Assembly (NCBI RefSeq): GCF_003173575.1
Contig: NZ_QGNY01000003.1
Coordinates: 310,001 to 374,000 of the forward strand
DNA from: Pedobacter paludis
GTDB taxonomy: Bacteria > Bacteroidota > Bacteroidia > Sphingobacteriales > Sphingobacteriaceae
Direction: 5' to 3'
Length of the DNA: 64,000 nt
Shown here: positions 25,395-34,058 of the stretch, in pieces
Layout: every line of letters starts with the position of its first letter
Position numbering within the stretch: the stretch's first letter is position 1
Translations under genes and position numbers: made by a program
Notes under the pieces: model-generated
What the model was told of the DNA's origin: nothing
What the model saw: the letters and a program-made list of their open reading frames with translations, nothing else
Databases searched by the model: none

Positions 25395-26045
25395 ATGATT
25401 AGCATAGATAGATTTTTAAGTGACGAACAAGACCCAAAAGCGGTTGAAAAGGTTATTGGAAAATTAAACGATCTTTTAACTACAGGCGAGGAGATTTTAT
25501 ATTTAGCCGTACAAAAAAAACCAGCGGTTAACTTGTTGCCAGATAGCATTGCCATTTCAAACAAAAGAATTTTTTATTGTGAACCAGGAAATTTAGGCTT
25601 AACCATGAACTTTAAGGATATTTCTTGGAAAAGCATTAAGGAGGTTTCGTTTAAAGAAGAATTTTTTGGTTCAAAATTTATCTGTGTACCTCAACATGGC
25701 GAAAACATTGTAACCGAATTTATCCCGAAAGTTCAGGCTAGAAAATTACATCAAGCCGCTAACGAGCAACTGGAAGCCTACAAAGAAATGATGAGGCAAC
25801 AATTGCTTGAAGAAAACCGAGCTTCAGCAGCCGCGGTAAATTATTCGGCACCACAACCATTTGCAGAAATTGCAGAACAAACACCAGAGCCTGAACAACC
25901 TGTAATTCAGATTGCTGAAGTTGTAGAGGAGCCAGAAGATGAAACGACTTTGAAGTTGCGTAAACTAAAAAACCTTTACGATAAACATTTGATTACTCAG
26001 GAAGAATACGAAGCCAAAAAAGCGAATATTTTAGATAGTTTGTAG
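25395..26045 (+). CDS. PH-like domain protein with C-terminal SHOCT domain
   Basis: 216 residues. The N-terminal ~120 residues look like a bacterial PH (YokE-like) domain: GEEILYLAVQKKPAVNLLPDSIAISNKRIFYCE and ISWKSIKEVSFKEEFFGSKF. A Glu/Pro/Ala-rich linker (about 140-180) leads to a SHOCT motif LRKLKNLYDKHLITQEEYEAKKANIL at the C-terminus. Such proteins are cytoplasmic adaptors of unknown role; SHOCT may mediate oligomerisation. 45 nt after rsmI, and a REP-like palindrome separates it from lnt. Confidence 0.72.
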   Translation: MISIDRFLSDEQDPKAVEKVIGKLNDLLTTGEEILYLAVQKKPAVNLLPDSIAISNKRIFYCEPGNLGLTMNFKDISWKSIKEVSFKEEFFGSKFICVPQHGENIVTEFIPKVQARKLHQAANEQLEAYKEMMRQQLLEENRASAAAVNYSAPQPFAEIAEQTPEPEQPVIQIAEVVEEPEDETTLKLRKLKNLYDKHLITQEEYEAKKANILDSL

Positions 26046-26062
26046 ACTGGATATACCAGTTT

Positions 26063-26125
26063 GTCACGTTGAGCCTGTCGAAACGCTTTCGTTTAATGTT
26101 ATCCCTTCGACAAGCTCAGGATGAC
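26063..26125. repeat. REP-like palindromic element, copy A
   Basis: Arms GTCACGTTGAGCCTGTCGAA (26063-26082) and TTCGACAAGCTCAGGATGAC (26106-26125) are imperfect reverse complements around a 23-nt loop. The same motif pair recurs at 48305-48370. It is of the widely dispersed GTCATCCTGAGC-TGTCGAAGG class. It lies 22 nt before lnt, in the transcribed gap. Confidence 0.7.
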
Positions 26126-26147
26126 ATCCTCCAAGTCAGCATAAAAC

Positions 26148-27779
26148 ATGAACAAAAAACAAACGTACCTACTCGCTTTATTAAGCGCACTATTACTTTG
26201 GCTAGCTTGGCCACCCATGCCATTTACAGCACCGCTGTTGTTAATTGGGCTGGTACCTTTGTTTATAGCATTAGATAATATTGCTAAAAGCGATGTTAAG
26301 AAAGCCGGTAGAAAAATATTTTTAACAGCAGGACTAACCTTTTTAATTTGGAATACGGCTTCCATTTATTGGGTTTTCAACGCAATAAGTGCTTATAATG
26401 GTTGGGAAACTGCCATTCCTGTTTCTCTTATCCCTTATGGATTAGGAGCACTCTTAATGACATTTGCCTTTTGGTTATACTATCGCTTGGGTAAATATGT
26501 AAGTAAAACTTTAGCCTATGTGGGATTAGTTTCTTTTTATATTGCCCTAGAATATTTGCAGCAGACTTGGGATTTGGCTTTCCCATGGATGACTTTGGGC
26601 AATGGCTTGGCATCCATGCATCAATTGGCACAATGGTATGATTATACAGGAGTTTACGGTGGTTCGTTGTGGATTTTACTTAGCAATATTTTAGCCTTTG
26701 AGGCCTACAAAAAACTCAAATCGGAAAATGGTTATCAAAAACTAAGACCGATTTTGGTATGGGTTTTAATTGTCATTATTCCAGCTGGAATTTCTTTATC
26801 AAAATATTATACTGCAACTCAACAGGGCACTCCATCCAATGTAGTTGTCGTTCAGCCCAATATCGATCCTTACCAAAAACTAGAAAACATTCCAACCTCT
26901 GAACAGATTAGCATACTAACGCACCTCTCTGATTCCGTTGGACAAACCAATACAGAGTACTTCATTTGGCCGGAAACGGCAATTCCAAATTATGCTGATG
27001 AGGATAGAATTCGCAGCAATCCCGATTTTATTTCGTTGCAAAACTTCTTAAGCAAGTACAAAAACGGAACATTGGTTACCGGAATTGAAACAATTAAAAT
27101 CTATCCGGATAAGAAAACAGTATCAGCAAAGCACTATCCAGATCAGGGCTTCTATCTTGATAATTTTAATACCGCAATGCAGGTAGAAAACTCCGCAAAT
27201 GTTCAGTTTTACCATAAATCGAAACTCGTACCAGGTGCCGAAAAAATGCCTTTCCCAAAAGTTTTCTCTTTTATGGATGGGGTATTTTCGCAACTCGGGG
27301 GGAGCGTAAGCGGCTGGGGCTGGCAGGAAGAGCCAAGTGTTCTTTATGCGCAGAGCGGAATAGGTGTTGCTCCCGTTATCTGCTACGAAAGTTTATGGGG
27401 AGATTGGATTGGCAAATCGGTTAAAAGCGGTGCCCAGTTTATTGCAATCATTACCAACGATGGCTGGTGGGGCAATACTTCGGGTAAAGATCAGCATGAA
27501 ATGTATGCGAAATTACGTGCCATAGAAACGCATCGGGATGTTGCACGATCGGCAAATACAGGAATTTCCTGCTTCATTAATCAACGAGGCGATGTAGTTA
27601 AAAGAACCCAATGGTGGACCAGAACAGCGCTAAAAGCCGATATTAATTTAAATGATGAAATTACCTTTTACGTTAAAAGCGGAGATGTAATTGCAAAACT
27701 GTTAAGTGCTTTAGCTATATTAATCGCTTTAATTATTCCTTATAAAAAATGGGTAGGTAAATCCGCTCAAAAAGGATAA
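26148..27779 (+). CDS. lnt: apolipoprotein N-acyltransferase
   Basis: Inner-membrane enzyme that adds the third acyl chain to the N-terminal Cys of lipoproteins before Lol transport. 543 residues: about six N-terminal TM segments (to ~225), a periplasmic nitrilase-like domain, and a C-terminal TM (about 515-535). Catalytic triad E276 (WPETAIP), K357 (YHKSKLVPGAEK) and C412 (ICYES). The 10-nt gap to lspA makes them co-transcribed, joining two steps of the same pathway. Lgt is not in the window. Confidence 0.95.
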   Translation: MNKKQTYLLALLSALLLWLAWPPMPFTAPLLLIGLVPLFIALDNIAKSDVKKAGRKIFLTAGLTFLIWNTASIYWVFNAISAYNGWETAIPVSLIPYGLGALLMTFAFWLYYRLGKYVSKTLAYVGLVSFYIALEYLQQTWDLAFPWMTLGNGLASMHQLAQWYDYTGVYGGSLWILLSNILAFEAYKKLKSENGYQKLRPILVWVLIVIIPAGISLSKYYTATQQGTPSNVVVVQPNIDPYQKLENIPTSEQISILTHLSDSVGQTNTEYFIWPETAIPNYADEDRIRSNPDFISLQNFLSKYKNGTLVTGIETIKIYPDKKTVSAKHYPDQGFYLDNFNTAMQVENSANVQFYHKSKLVPGAEKMPFPKVFSFMDGVFSQLGGSVSGWGWQEEPSVLYAQSGIGVAPVICYESLWGDWIGKSVKSGAQFIAIITNDGWWGNTSGKDQHEMYAKLRAIETHRDVARSANTGISCFINQRGDVVKRTQWWTRTALKADINLNDEITFYVKSGDVIAKLLSALAILIALIIPYKKWVGKSAQKG

Positions 27780-27789
27780 AAATTATAAG

Positions 27790-28323
27790 ATGGCAAATAA
27801 AAATTCAATTAGATTAATTATCCTAACACTCCTTTTATTATTAAATATCGGTTGTGATCAAGTATCTAAAAATATTGTTCGCAATAAAATAAGCGAATAC
27901 GAACACATCAGTATTATAAAAGATCGTTTTACCCTTACAAAGGTCGAAAACAGTGGTGCTTTTTTAAGCCTCGGCGATGATATGCCCTATGTATTTAGGC
28001 TCATTCTTTTATCAGGACTGCCAATGCTTGTTTTGGGCTTCGGATTATATTTTCTTTATACAAAGCCAAACATTTCTAGAACCATGCAAATTGCGCTATG
28101 CTTTTTAATTGGAGGAGGAATCGGGAATCTGTATGACCGCATAGTTCACGGTTCGGTGACAGACTTTATGCACATGGATTTTTATATCTTCCAAACGGGT
28201 GTTTTTAATTTTGCCGACATCTCCATCATGGTTGGTGTAGGCATTTTATTGATTCAATCGTTAAAAGCGCAGATGATCAGAAAAGAACCTCAAATAGAAG
28301 AAACTGAATCAACCGAAGCCTAA
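27790..28323 (+). CDS. lspA: lipoprotein signal peptidase II
   Basis: Aspartyl protease of the inner membrane that removes the signal peptide of diacylated prolipoproteins. 177 residues with four TM segments. Conserved boxes: GCDQVSKNIVRN, VENSGAFLS, GGIGNLYDRIVHGSVTDF with catalytic D116, and FNFADISI with catalytic D143. The C-terminal tail KEPQIEETESTEA is acidic. Downstream of lnt in the same operon. Confidence 0.96.
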   Translation: MANKNSIRLIILTLLLLLNIGCDQVSKNIVRNKISEYEHISIIKDRFTLTKVENSGAFLSLGDDMPYVFRLILLSGLPMLVLGFGLYFLYTKPNISRTMQIALCFLIGGGIGNLYDRIVHGSVTDFMHMDFYIFQTGVFNFADISIMVGVGILLIQSLKAQMIRKEPQIEETESTEA

Positions 28324-28349
28324 ATAAACACATATTCTTAATATTATAA

Positions 28350-28377
28350 TTGCATTTTAACAACAAACATATATTTA
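28350..28377 (+). promoter_or_regulatory. possible promoter of the OsmC-family gene
   Basis: TTG at 28350-28352, 17 nt spacer, then TATATTTA (28370-28377), one base off the -7 consensus. A second overlapping candidate is TATTTAGG at 28378. The leader would be about 45 nt. Confidence 0.4.
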
Positions 28378-28426
28378 TATTTAGGTGTTTAAAATTTAAC
28401 ATAAATCAATAAATAAAACCCTCAAA

Positions 28427-28843
28427 ATGAAAAGAAATGCAACAGCCGTTTGGCAAGGATCTGGTAAAGAAGGTAAAGGTAATTTGACTACCCAAAGTAC
28501 TACATTAAATAATACTCAATACTCTTTTGGCTCTCGATTTGCCGAAGGCATAGGTACAAACCCTGAGGAATTAGTTGCGGCAGCACATGCAGGTTGTTTT
28601 ACTATGGCTTTATCATTTAAAATTGACGAAGCAGGTTTTACCGCAGAAAACTTAGAAACTAAATGTGTTATTAACTTAGATCCGGCACAAGGTAAAATCA
28701 CCGAATCTCATTTAACCTTAACAGCAACAGTTCCCGGTTTATCAAAAGAAAAATTCGATGAGTTGGTTGCAGATGCTGAAAAAAATTGCCCAATCTCCAA
28801 ATTATTAGATACAACAATTTCTGTTGATGCTACTTTAGTTTAA
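28427..28843 (+). CDS. OsmC family peroxiredoxin
   Basis: 138 residues matching OsmC/Ohr length. It reduces organic hydroperoxides using two cysteines, here in AAAHAGCFTMALSF and ADAEKNCPISKLL, with active-site Arg-bearing SRFAEG near residue 40. Closest to the OsmC (osmotic/stress-inducible) group, judged from MKRNATAVWQGSGKEGKGNLTTQS. Cytoplasmic. Ends at its own terminator, convergent with the LuxR-type regulator. Confidence is high for the family. Confidence 0.9.
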   Translation: MKRNATAVWQGSGKEGKGNLTTQSTTLNNTQYSFGSRFAEGIGTNPEELVAAAHAGCFTMALSFKIDEAGFTAENLETKCVINLDPAQGKITESHLTLTATVPGLSKEKFDELVADAEKNCPISKLLDTTISVDATLV

Positions 28844-28854
28844 TATAAAACGAG

Positions 28855-28890
28855 CCTTGACAGTTTATCATTAGACTGTCGAGGTTTTTT
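28855..28890 (+). terminator. terminator of the OsmC-family gene
   Basis: Stem CCTTGACAGT / ACTGTCGAGG (28855-28864 and 28875-28884, one T-G pair) followed by T6. The T-run touches the stop codon of the opposite gene. Confidence 0.75.
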
Positions 28891-29575
28891 ATATCAAATC
28901 AAAAGCCCTCGCATATTTCGAAATCTCGAATGATGATTTGGTATTTAATTTCTCCCTAATATTTCTTCTATGCGTATCTACAGTTGTTGGTGAAATACAA
29001 AGTTCATCGGCAATTTCTATTGAGCTCTTGCCCAAAGCGATTTCGCGTAAAATGGTTTGTTCTCTTTTGCTAAGCTTTGAAAAGTTTGTGTAATTGTTTC
29101 TTAAAAAATTATTCTCTTCTAAAAGCCGATCAGCCTTGGCAGCCATATGGTGCATGGCATCAACAGGAATCGAAATGGTAATGGTTATTAAGGGCTTACC
29201 ATCATCATCCCGCATAAAAATCCTTATACTGGATAAATGCCATCGCCATTGCGGAGAATCCGGAAATTTTAGTTGCTGATAAAAACTCACAGTAGCTGTA
29301 TCGCTATTCTTTTGCATTAATGCACTAATTTTCGGCACGTAGTCCGCAGCATCATCAGCGTTGAAAAACCTCGCATGATAAACTTCATTAGTCATGGAAT
29401 AAAGCTCCTCTTCCGAGATTTTCAAATCATTTAATCCTCGCTCACTCATAAACACGATCGACCAATCGCGAATATCATGAAGGATAACGACACCAGAAAT
29501 TAAATTAAAGGAAGCTTGATGCTCAAAAATTTTTTGACGCATCTCTTCGGTGAGCTTGTTTGGGAATGAAACCAT
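28889..29575 (-). CDS. PAS-like/LuxR-type HTH regulator
   Basis: 228 residues. The N-terminal ~150 residues form a PAS-like sensor module (GVVILHDIRDWSIVFMSERGLNDLKISEEELYSM and PQWRWHLSSIRIFMRDDDGKPLITITISIPVD). The C-terminal LuxR helix-turn-helix is LSKREQTILREIALGKSSIEIADELCISPTTVDTHRRNIREKLN (quoted in parts: LSKREQTILREIALGKSS; ISPTTVDTHRRNIREKL). There is no receiver domain, so it is a one-component regulator with an unknown ligand. An imperfect symmetrical sequence upstream (GTAGG...ACTTA-AAAC-TAAGT...CCTAC, about 29594-29625) could be its operator. Confidence 0.83.
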   Translation of the reverse strand: MVSFPNKLTEEMRQKIFEHQASFNLISGVVILHDIRDWSIVFMSERGLNDLKISEEELYSMTNEVYHARFFNADDAADYVPKISALMQKNSDTATVSFYQQLKFPDSPQWRWHLSSIRIFMRDDDGKPLITITISIPVDAMHHMAAKADRLLEENNFLRNNYTNFSKLSKREQTILREIALGKSSIEIADELCISPTTVDTHRRNIREKLNTKSSFEISKYARAFDLI

Positions 29576-29655
29576 GAGGAACGAGCGTTAACTGTAGGCC
29601 TAAATTACTTAAAACTAAGTACCTACGGAAATAAAGCCCGCCCATTTCTTTTGAT

Positions 29656-31296
29656 TTATATCATATATTTGCCCACAATTGGCATTCTTCTTCCCATACC
29701 AAATGCTTTTGGCGAAACTCTTAGTATTGGTGGGGTTTGATAGCGTTTAAACTCGGCGATATTTACCATTCGTAAAATCCGCTTAACAAGATTTTCATCA
29801 AATCCCTGTGCAATAATCGAAGCCGAGCCTTGTTTTAATTCGATATGTTGATATAAGATTTTATCCAGAATATCATATTCAGGAAGTGAGTCAGAATCTT
29901 TTTGATCAGGCCTTAATTCTGCTGATGGTGGTTTTACTATTGTATTGATCGGAATAATTTCGCTCTCCTGATTAATGTATTTGGCAAGTTCGAAAACCTG
30001 GGTTTTGTAAACATCGCCGATTACGCCAATTGCACCGCACATATCGCCATAAAGTGTTCCATAACCCACTGCGCATTCACTTTTGTTTGATGTATTAAGC
30101 AAAATGTATCCAAATTTATTGCTCATAGCCATAACAACTGTTCCGCGAATCCGAGCTTGGATATTTTCTTCTGCCAGATTAAAAGGCAAACCTTTAAAAG
30201 CTGGGGCAAGCATACTATCAAAAGCTTCTGCAGCTTCTTTTATTGGAACAATTTCATGCATACAGCCAATGTTGTTGGCTAAATCCAAAGCATCTTGTAC
30301 AGAGTGATCAGACGAGAATTTTGACGGCATTAAAACAGCCATAACATTTTCGGCTCCGAGTGCTCTACAGGCCAAGGCGCAAACCACAGCAGAGTCTATT
30401 CCGCCAGATAAACCTAGAACTGCCTTGCTGAATCCCGATTTCCTGAAATAATCTTGAATACCTAAAATTAATGCATCATGGATCTGTTCAATATCTTTTA
30501 ACCGCTCTGGCTTAGGGTACTTATTGCGAACATTTTCTACTTCATCCAAATCAAAAACCTGAAGATCTTCTTCAAAATATTTCATTTCGGCCTTCATTTC
30601 ACCTTCTGCATCAAAAACCAAAGAACCACCATCGAAGATAATTTCGGTTTGTGCACCAATCTGGTTTACATAAAAAACAGGTAAATGATATTTTTTGGCA
30701 TTATCTGAAAGCACTTTTATCCGTTCATCATCATGCGTGTAGGAGAATGGAGAGGCCGCAATATTGATCATAACATCGGGTTGCTCTTTAATCAACTCAT
30801 CCATTGGATTAGATACATAAAGTGGATTATCATTAATGTTCCACAAATCCTCACAGATGGTTAACGCAATCTTTTTGCCTTTAAAATCTATGCATTGAAA
30901 CGTTGTTGCGGGCTCAAAATAACGGTACTCATCAAAAACATCATAGGTAGGTAAAAGTGCCTTTTTGGTTATGGCTTTAACTTTTCCACCCTCAATAAAG
31001 TAGGCTGCATTAAATAAATCCTTACCCTGCAAAACATCATTTTTTATTGGCAAACCCACAATACAGGCAATATCCATACAGTGTTTTGCAATCTCTTTGG
31101 TCGCATCATCGCAAAGCGAGATAAACTCATCAAACTCCAAAAAATCTCTTGGCGGATAACCACAAATGGCCAATTCTGCAAAAACAACCAAATCGGCTCC
31201 CTTCGCTTTAGCCAAAGCAATATGCTCGATTATTTTTTTTGTATTTGCCTCAAAATTTCCAATGTGATAATTGAGTTGTGCAAGCGCTATTTTCAT
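29656..31296 (-). CDS. nadE: glutamine-dependent NAD+ synthase
   Basis: 546 residues, the long two-domain form. The N-terminal nitrilase/glutaminase domain has triad E41, K112 (KKALLPTYD) and C148 (TICEDLW). The C-terminal ATP pyrophosphatase domain has PP-loop LSGGIDSAVV. It amidates nicotinic acid adenine dinucleotide to NAD+ with ammonia channelled from Gln; cytoplasmic. It follows the PorT-like gene by 36 nt on the minus strand, and gldB diverges from that pair. nadE next to gldB is a known arrangement in Bacteroidota such as Flavobacterium. Confidence 0.96.
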   Translation of the reverse strand: MKIALAQLNYHIGNFEANTKKIIEHIALAKAKGADLVVFAELAICGYPPRDFLEFDEFISLCDDATKEIAKHCMDIACIVGLPIKNDVLQGKDLFNAAYFIEGGKVKAITKKALLPTYDVFDEYRYFEPATTFQCIDFKGKKIALTICEDLWNINDNPLYVSNPMDELIKEQPDVMINIAASPFSYTHDDERIKVLSDNAKKYHLPVFYVNQIGAQTEIIFDGGSLVFDAEGEMKAEMKYFEEDLQVFDLDEVENVRNKYPKPERLKDIEQIHDALILGIQDYFRKSGFSKAVLGLSGGIDSAVVCALACRALGAENVMAVLMPSKFSSDHSVQDALDLANNIGCMHEIVPIKEAAEAFDSMLAPAFKGLPFNLAEENIQARIRGTVVMAMSNKFGYILLNTSNKSECAVGYGTLYGDMCGAIGVIGDVYKTQVFELAKYINQESEIIPINTIVKPPSAELRPDQKDSDSLPEYDILDKILYQHIELKQGSASIIAQGFDENLVKRILRMVNIAEFKRYQTPPILRVSPKAFGMGRRMPIVGKYMI

Positions 31297-31332
31297 GTTT
31301 ATTGTATCAGGGTAATGAATATCGGATCAGGA

Positions 31333-32013
31333 TTAAAAGAAAACACCAAAGTTAAGGGCTAGGTAATAATTTTTAACATTCCTATTTTTATCTGTTGTAA
31401 TATTCGTAAATCCATTGTTAAAAGTCAAGCCGGCAACAATACTGGTATTGCCAGAAATATCAAATTCTCCACCTCCACCAATTACCAATCCTGCACGATA
31501 AAATTTTGTATAATCCGAAATGTTTACGTTTTCTAATTTAGTGCTTCCACTAACAGCATCCTGCTTGGCACTTAACATAAAGGAATTTGATAATCCAAAT
31601 TGACCATAATATCGCTTACCATCGGCTTTAATGGTTTTTAGCTTTATGGTTAAAGGCAATTCCAGATATTGAATTCTGTATTTTAAATCGTAAGCTACGG
31701 GGATATTCGGGTTGGCCGCATTATCCAAGCTTTTAATATAAAGAGGGTCTGCCTCAGTACTTTTACCGTTTACAGTAGTTACCGTTAAGGCAGTAGAAAA
31801 ACTATAATTCGGTGCGAAGTTAAAATCGCCTATTAAGCCATAAGAAAAGCCTAAAGAAACGCCATTGGTTTTTCCCTGTTCGGGTTTTATCCAGCCAATT
31901 GTTGGCGTTGCAGTTAAACCCAACCTAAAACCATAATTGGTTAAGGGCAAATTTTGTGCCCAAGCGCCAAAACTTAAAAATGTTAAAATTAAAATAGCCG
32001 ATATTTTTTTCAT
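31333..32013 (-). CDS. PorT-like outer-membrane beta-barrel protein
   Basis: 226 residues with signal peptide MKKISAILILTFLSFGAWAQ and an eight-strand barrel of the OMP_b-brl_2 (PorT family) type: TNYGFRLGLTATPTIGWIKP, SLGFSYGLIGDFNFAPNYSFSTAL, RIQYLELPLTIKLKT, and a terminal YYLALNFGVFF. The family includes a type IX secretion component (PorT/SprT), but many barrels share the fold. Its place beside gldB hints at, but does not prove, a secretion role. First gene of a unit with nadE; starts 26 bp from gldB. Confidence 0.75.
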   Translation of the reverse strand: MKKISAILILTFLSFGAWAQNLPLTNYGFRLGLTATPTIGWIKPEQGKTNGVSLGFSYGLIGDFNFAPNYSFSTALTVTTVNGKSTEADPLYIKSLDNAANPNIPVAYDLKYRIQYLELPLTIKLKTIKADGKRYYGQFGLSNSFMLSAKQDAVSGSTKLENVNISDYTKFYRAGLVIGGGGEFDISGNTSIVAGLTFNNGFTNITTDKNRNVKNYYLALNFGVFF

Positions 32014-32025
32014 GCTTTATGTGAT

Positions 32026-32033
32026 TATATTTG
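32026..32033 (+). promoter_or_regulatory. -7 box of gldB
   Basis: Exact TATATTTG ends 6 nt before the ATG at 32040. Transcription would then begin at or next to the start codon (leaderless mRNA). The box overlaps the 26-bp divergent region shared with the PorT-like gene. Confidence 0.5.
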
Positions 32034-32039
32034 TTGTAC

Positions 32040-33074
32040 ATGATGTATAACGTAAAACACAGCCAAATTTATCTATTTTTTCTTTTTGCTATCGTATTTA
32101 TTTCGTGCAAGCAAAGTAACAGACCGGATGTAAGCAATGTTAACCTCAGAATAAGGGTCGAAAGGTTTGATCAACAGCTCTATAATGGGAAAGGAAAAAG
32201 CCTAACGCAAACCAACGATTTTCTCAGCAAAAGTTATGGCTTATTTTATGACGATTACATCCATAAAATGGTTGGTACTCCAGAATATGACAGTCAAACT
32301 GTTTTAGAAACGCTTTACAAAGATCAAGCCTATACAGATTTAACAAAAGAAGTTAATACGGTTTATCCAGATTTAAAAAAACAGGAAGAAGGCTTAACAG
32401 AAACATTTAAATACATTAAATATTATTATCCCAAAGCAAAGATTCCGAAATTTATAGCTTTCGTTTCAGGCTTTTCTTATCAGATGCCAGTTGGTGATAA
32501 TTATTTGGGCATTGGCTTGGATATGTTTCTGGGCAAAGACAGTAAGTTTTACAGGGCGATTATTCAGAGCGTTCCAATGTATTTATCGCGACGTTTTGCG
32601 CCAGAATATATTGTACCGAGAGTTGCGGAAACTTATGCGCATGAAGAACTTTTTGCAGAGCCCGATGAAAACAGAACACTCCTATCAAAAATGATTTTTC
32701 AAGGCAAAATTTTATACTTTTTAGATCAGGTTTTACCAGAAAACACAGCTGATTCTATAAAAATAGGCTACACAACCAAACAACTCGATTGGGCAAAAAC
32801 TTACGAAGGCGATATATGGGCATATTTCTTAGAAAACAATTCGCTTTACGAAACCGATTATCAAAAAATTCAGGTTTATTTGGCTGAAGGCCCTTTTACA
32901 CCAGGCTTAGGCGAAGACCGAAATTCTGCTCCCAAATTGGGCGTTTTTACAGGCTGGCAAATCGTTAGAAAATATATGGAAACACACCCAGAGGTTACGC
33001 TACAGCAATTAATGGCTGATAACGATGGACAGAAAATTTTAAATCAATCGAAATATAAACCTAAACAGAAATAG
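32040..33074 (+). CDS. gldB: gliding motility lipoprotein GldB
   Basis: 344 residues from ATG (TTG at 32031 lies inside the -7 box and is rejected; ATG at 32043 is also possible). Lipoprotein signal ends VFISC. The body matches GldB: RVERFDQQLYNGKG, FLSKSYGLFYDDYIHKMVG, an M-rich FVSGFSYQMPVGDNYLGIGLDMFLGKDSKFY (quoted in part), and TPGLGEDRNSAPKLGVFTGWQIVRKYMET. GldB is needed for gliding and type IX secretion in Flavobacterium, at the inner face of the envelope. No gldC follows, unlike in Flavobacterium. Confidence 0.9.
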   Translation: MMYNVKHSQIYLFFLFAIVFISCKQSNRPDVSNVNLRIRVERFDQQLYNGKGKSLTQTNDFLSKSYGLFYDDYIHKMVGTPEYDSQTVLETLYKDQAYTDLTKEVNTVYPDLKKQEEGLTETFKYIKYYYPKAKIPKFIAFVSGFSYQMPVGDNYLGIGLDMFLGKDSKFYRAIIQSVPMYLSRRFAPEYIVPRVAETYAHEELFAEPDENRTLLSKMIFQGKILYFLDQVLPENTADSIKIGYTTKQLDWAKTYEGDIWAYFLENNSLYETDYQKIQVYLAEGPFTPGLGEDRNSAPKLGVFTGWQIVRKYMETHPEVTLQQLMADNDGQKILNQSKYKPKQK

Positions 33075-33178
33075 CTTAAAAGTTGGATGTTATAAGTCTT
33101 ACCTTAGGAGATTAGGTAAAACAAATTGTAACAATTAACCGTTCTAAAATCTAATAGCTACATCTCAGATCTACATAA

Positions 33179-33982
33179 ATGAAAGTTGGCATCGTATTAT
33201 CAGGCGGAGGAATAAGAGGGATAGCGCATTTAGGCGTTCTTAAAGCATTTAGCAATTTGGGCATTACATTTAGCCACATAAGCGGAACAAGTGCCGGGGC
33301 AATTGCTGGCGCTTTCTTTGCCGCTGGTATCGATCCAGAAGAAGGTTTAAACATATTTTTGAAAACCAAACTCTGGCGATTTGTTCGGCCGGCAGTTGGT
33401 TCTCTTGGTTTAATTAACATCGAAAATACTTCACTAATTTTAAAGGAATATTTCCCGGAAGATAGTATTGAAAAATTAAAAATACCACTAACCATTGCCG
33501 CGGTTAATTTCAGCGAAGGCCGATTAATCTATTTCACTAAAGGACCATTAATTAGAGCCATACACGCATCAAGTTGTATTCCGGGGATTTTTAAACCCAT
33601 AATGATTGACGGACAAATGTATGTTGATGGTGGAATTTTAAACAACTTCCCCGTTGAACCTTTGATGGATGAATGCGATTTTATAATTGGATCTTCCTGC
33701 AACCATTTAAAACCCGTTGATAAAATTACAGGAATTACCAATTTAATGGGCCGAGCCGGCGTTATGTCCATTAACCACGATATGGAGCGTAAAGCTAAAT
33801 TCTGTAATGTGTTAATTGAGCCAAAAGGCCTGGGTGCCATTAGTACCTTCGATATGAAACGTGCTGAAGATATTTATTGGCTGGCACACGAAGAGGCTTT
33901 AAATGTAATTAAAAATAGTCCTACAATTCGGGAGCTGATTACGCCCAAACCCCTGAAAGAGGCTTTGTCTTCCAAACGTTAA
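33179..33982 (+). CDS. patatin-like phospholipase
   Basis: 267 residues. The Ser-Asp dyad is S38 in GTSAGA and D150 in YVDGGILNNFP. The oxyanion loop is SGGGIRGIAHLG (8-19). Hydrolyses acyl chains from phospholipids or other lipids. No signal peptide, so it should be cytoplasmic or peripheral to the inner membrane, like the RssA subgroup of bacterial patatins. 104 nt after gldB on the same strand; a role in lipid turnover is likely but not tied to gliding. Confidence 0.88.
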   Translation: MKVGIVLSGGGIRGIAHLGVLKAFSNLGITFSHISGTSAGAIAGAFFAAGIDPEEGLNIFLKTKLWRFVRPAVGSLGLINIENTSLILKEYFPEDSIEKLKIPLTIAAVNFSEGRLIYFTKGPLIRAIHASSCIPGIFKPIMIDGQMYVDGGILNNFPVEPLMDECDFIIGSSCNHLKPVDKITGITNLMGRAGVMSINHDMERKAKFCNVLIEPKGLGAISTFDMKRAEDIYWLAHEEALNVIKNSPTIRELITPKPLKEALSSKR

Positions 33983-34058
33983 GGCACTATTTATTAGTCT
34001 AAACATCGTTGACAAAACATCCACCTTCCTGTTTTTTGTTAAGATCCTTTTAGAAAGT

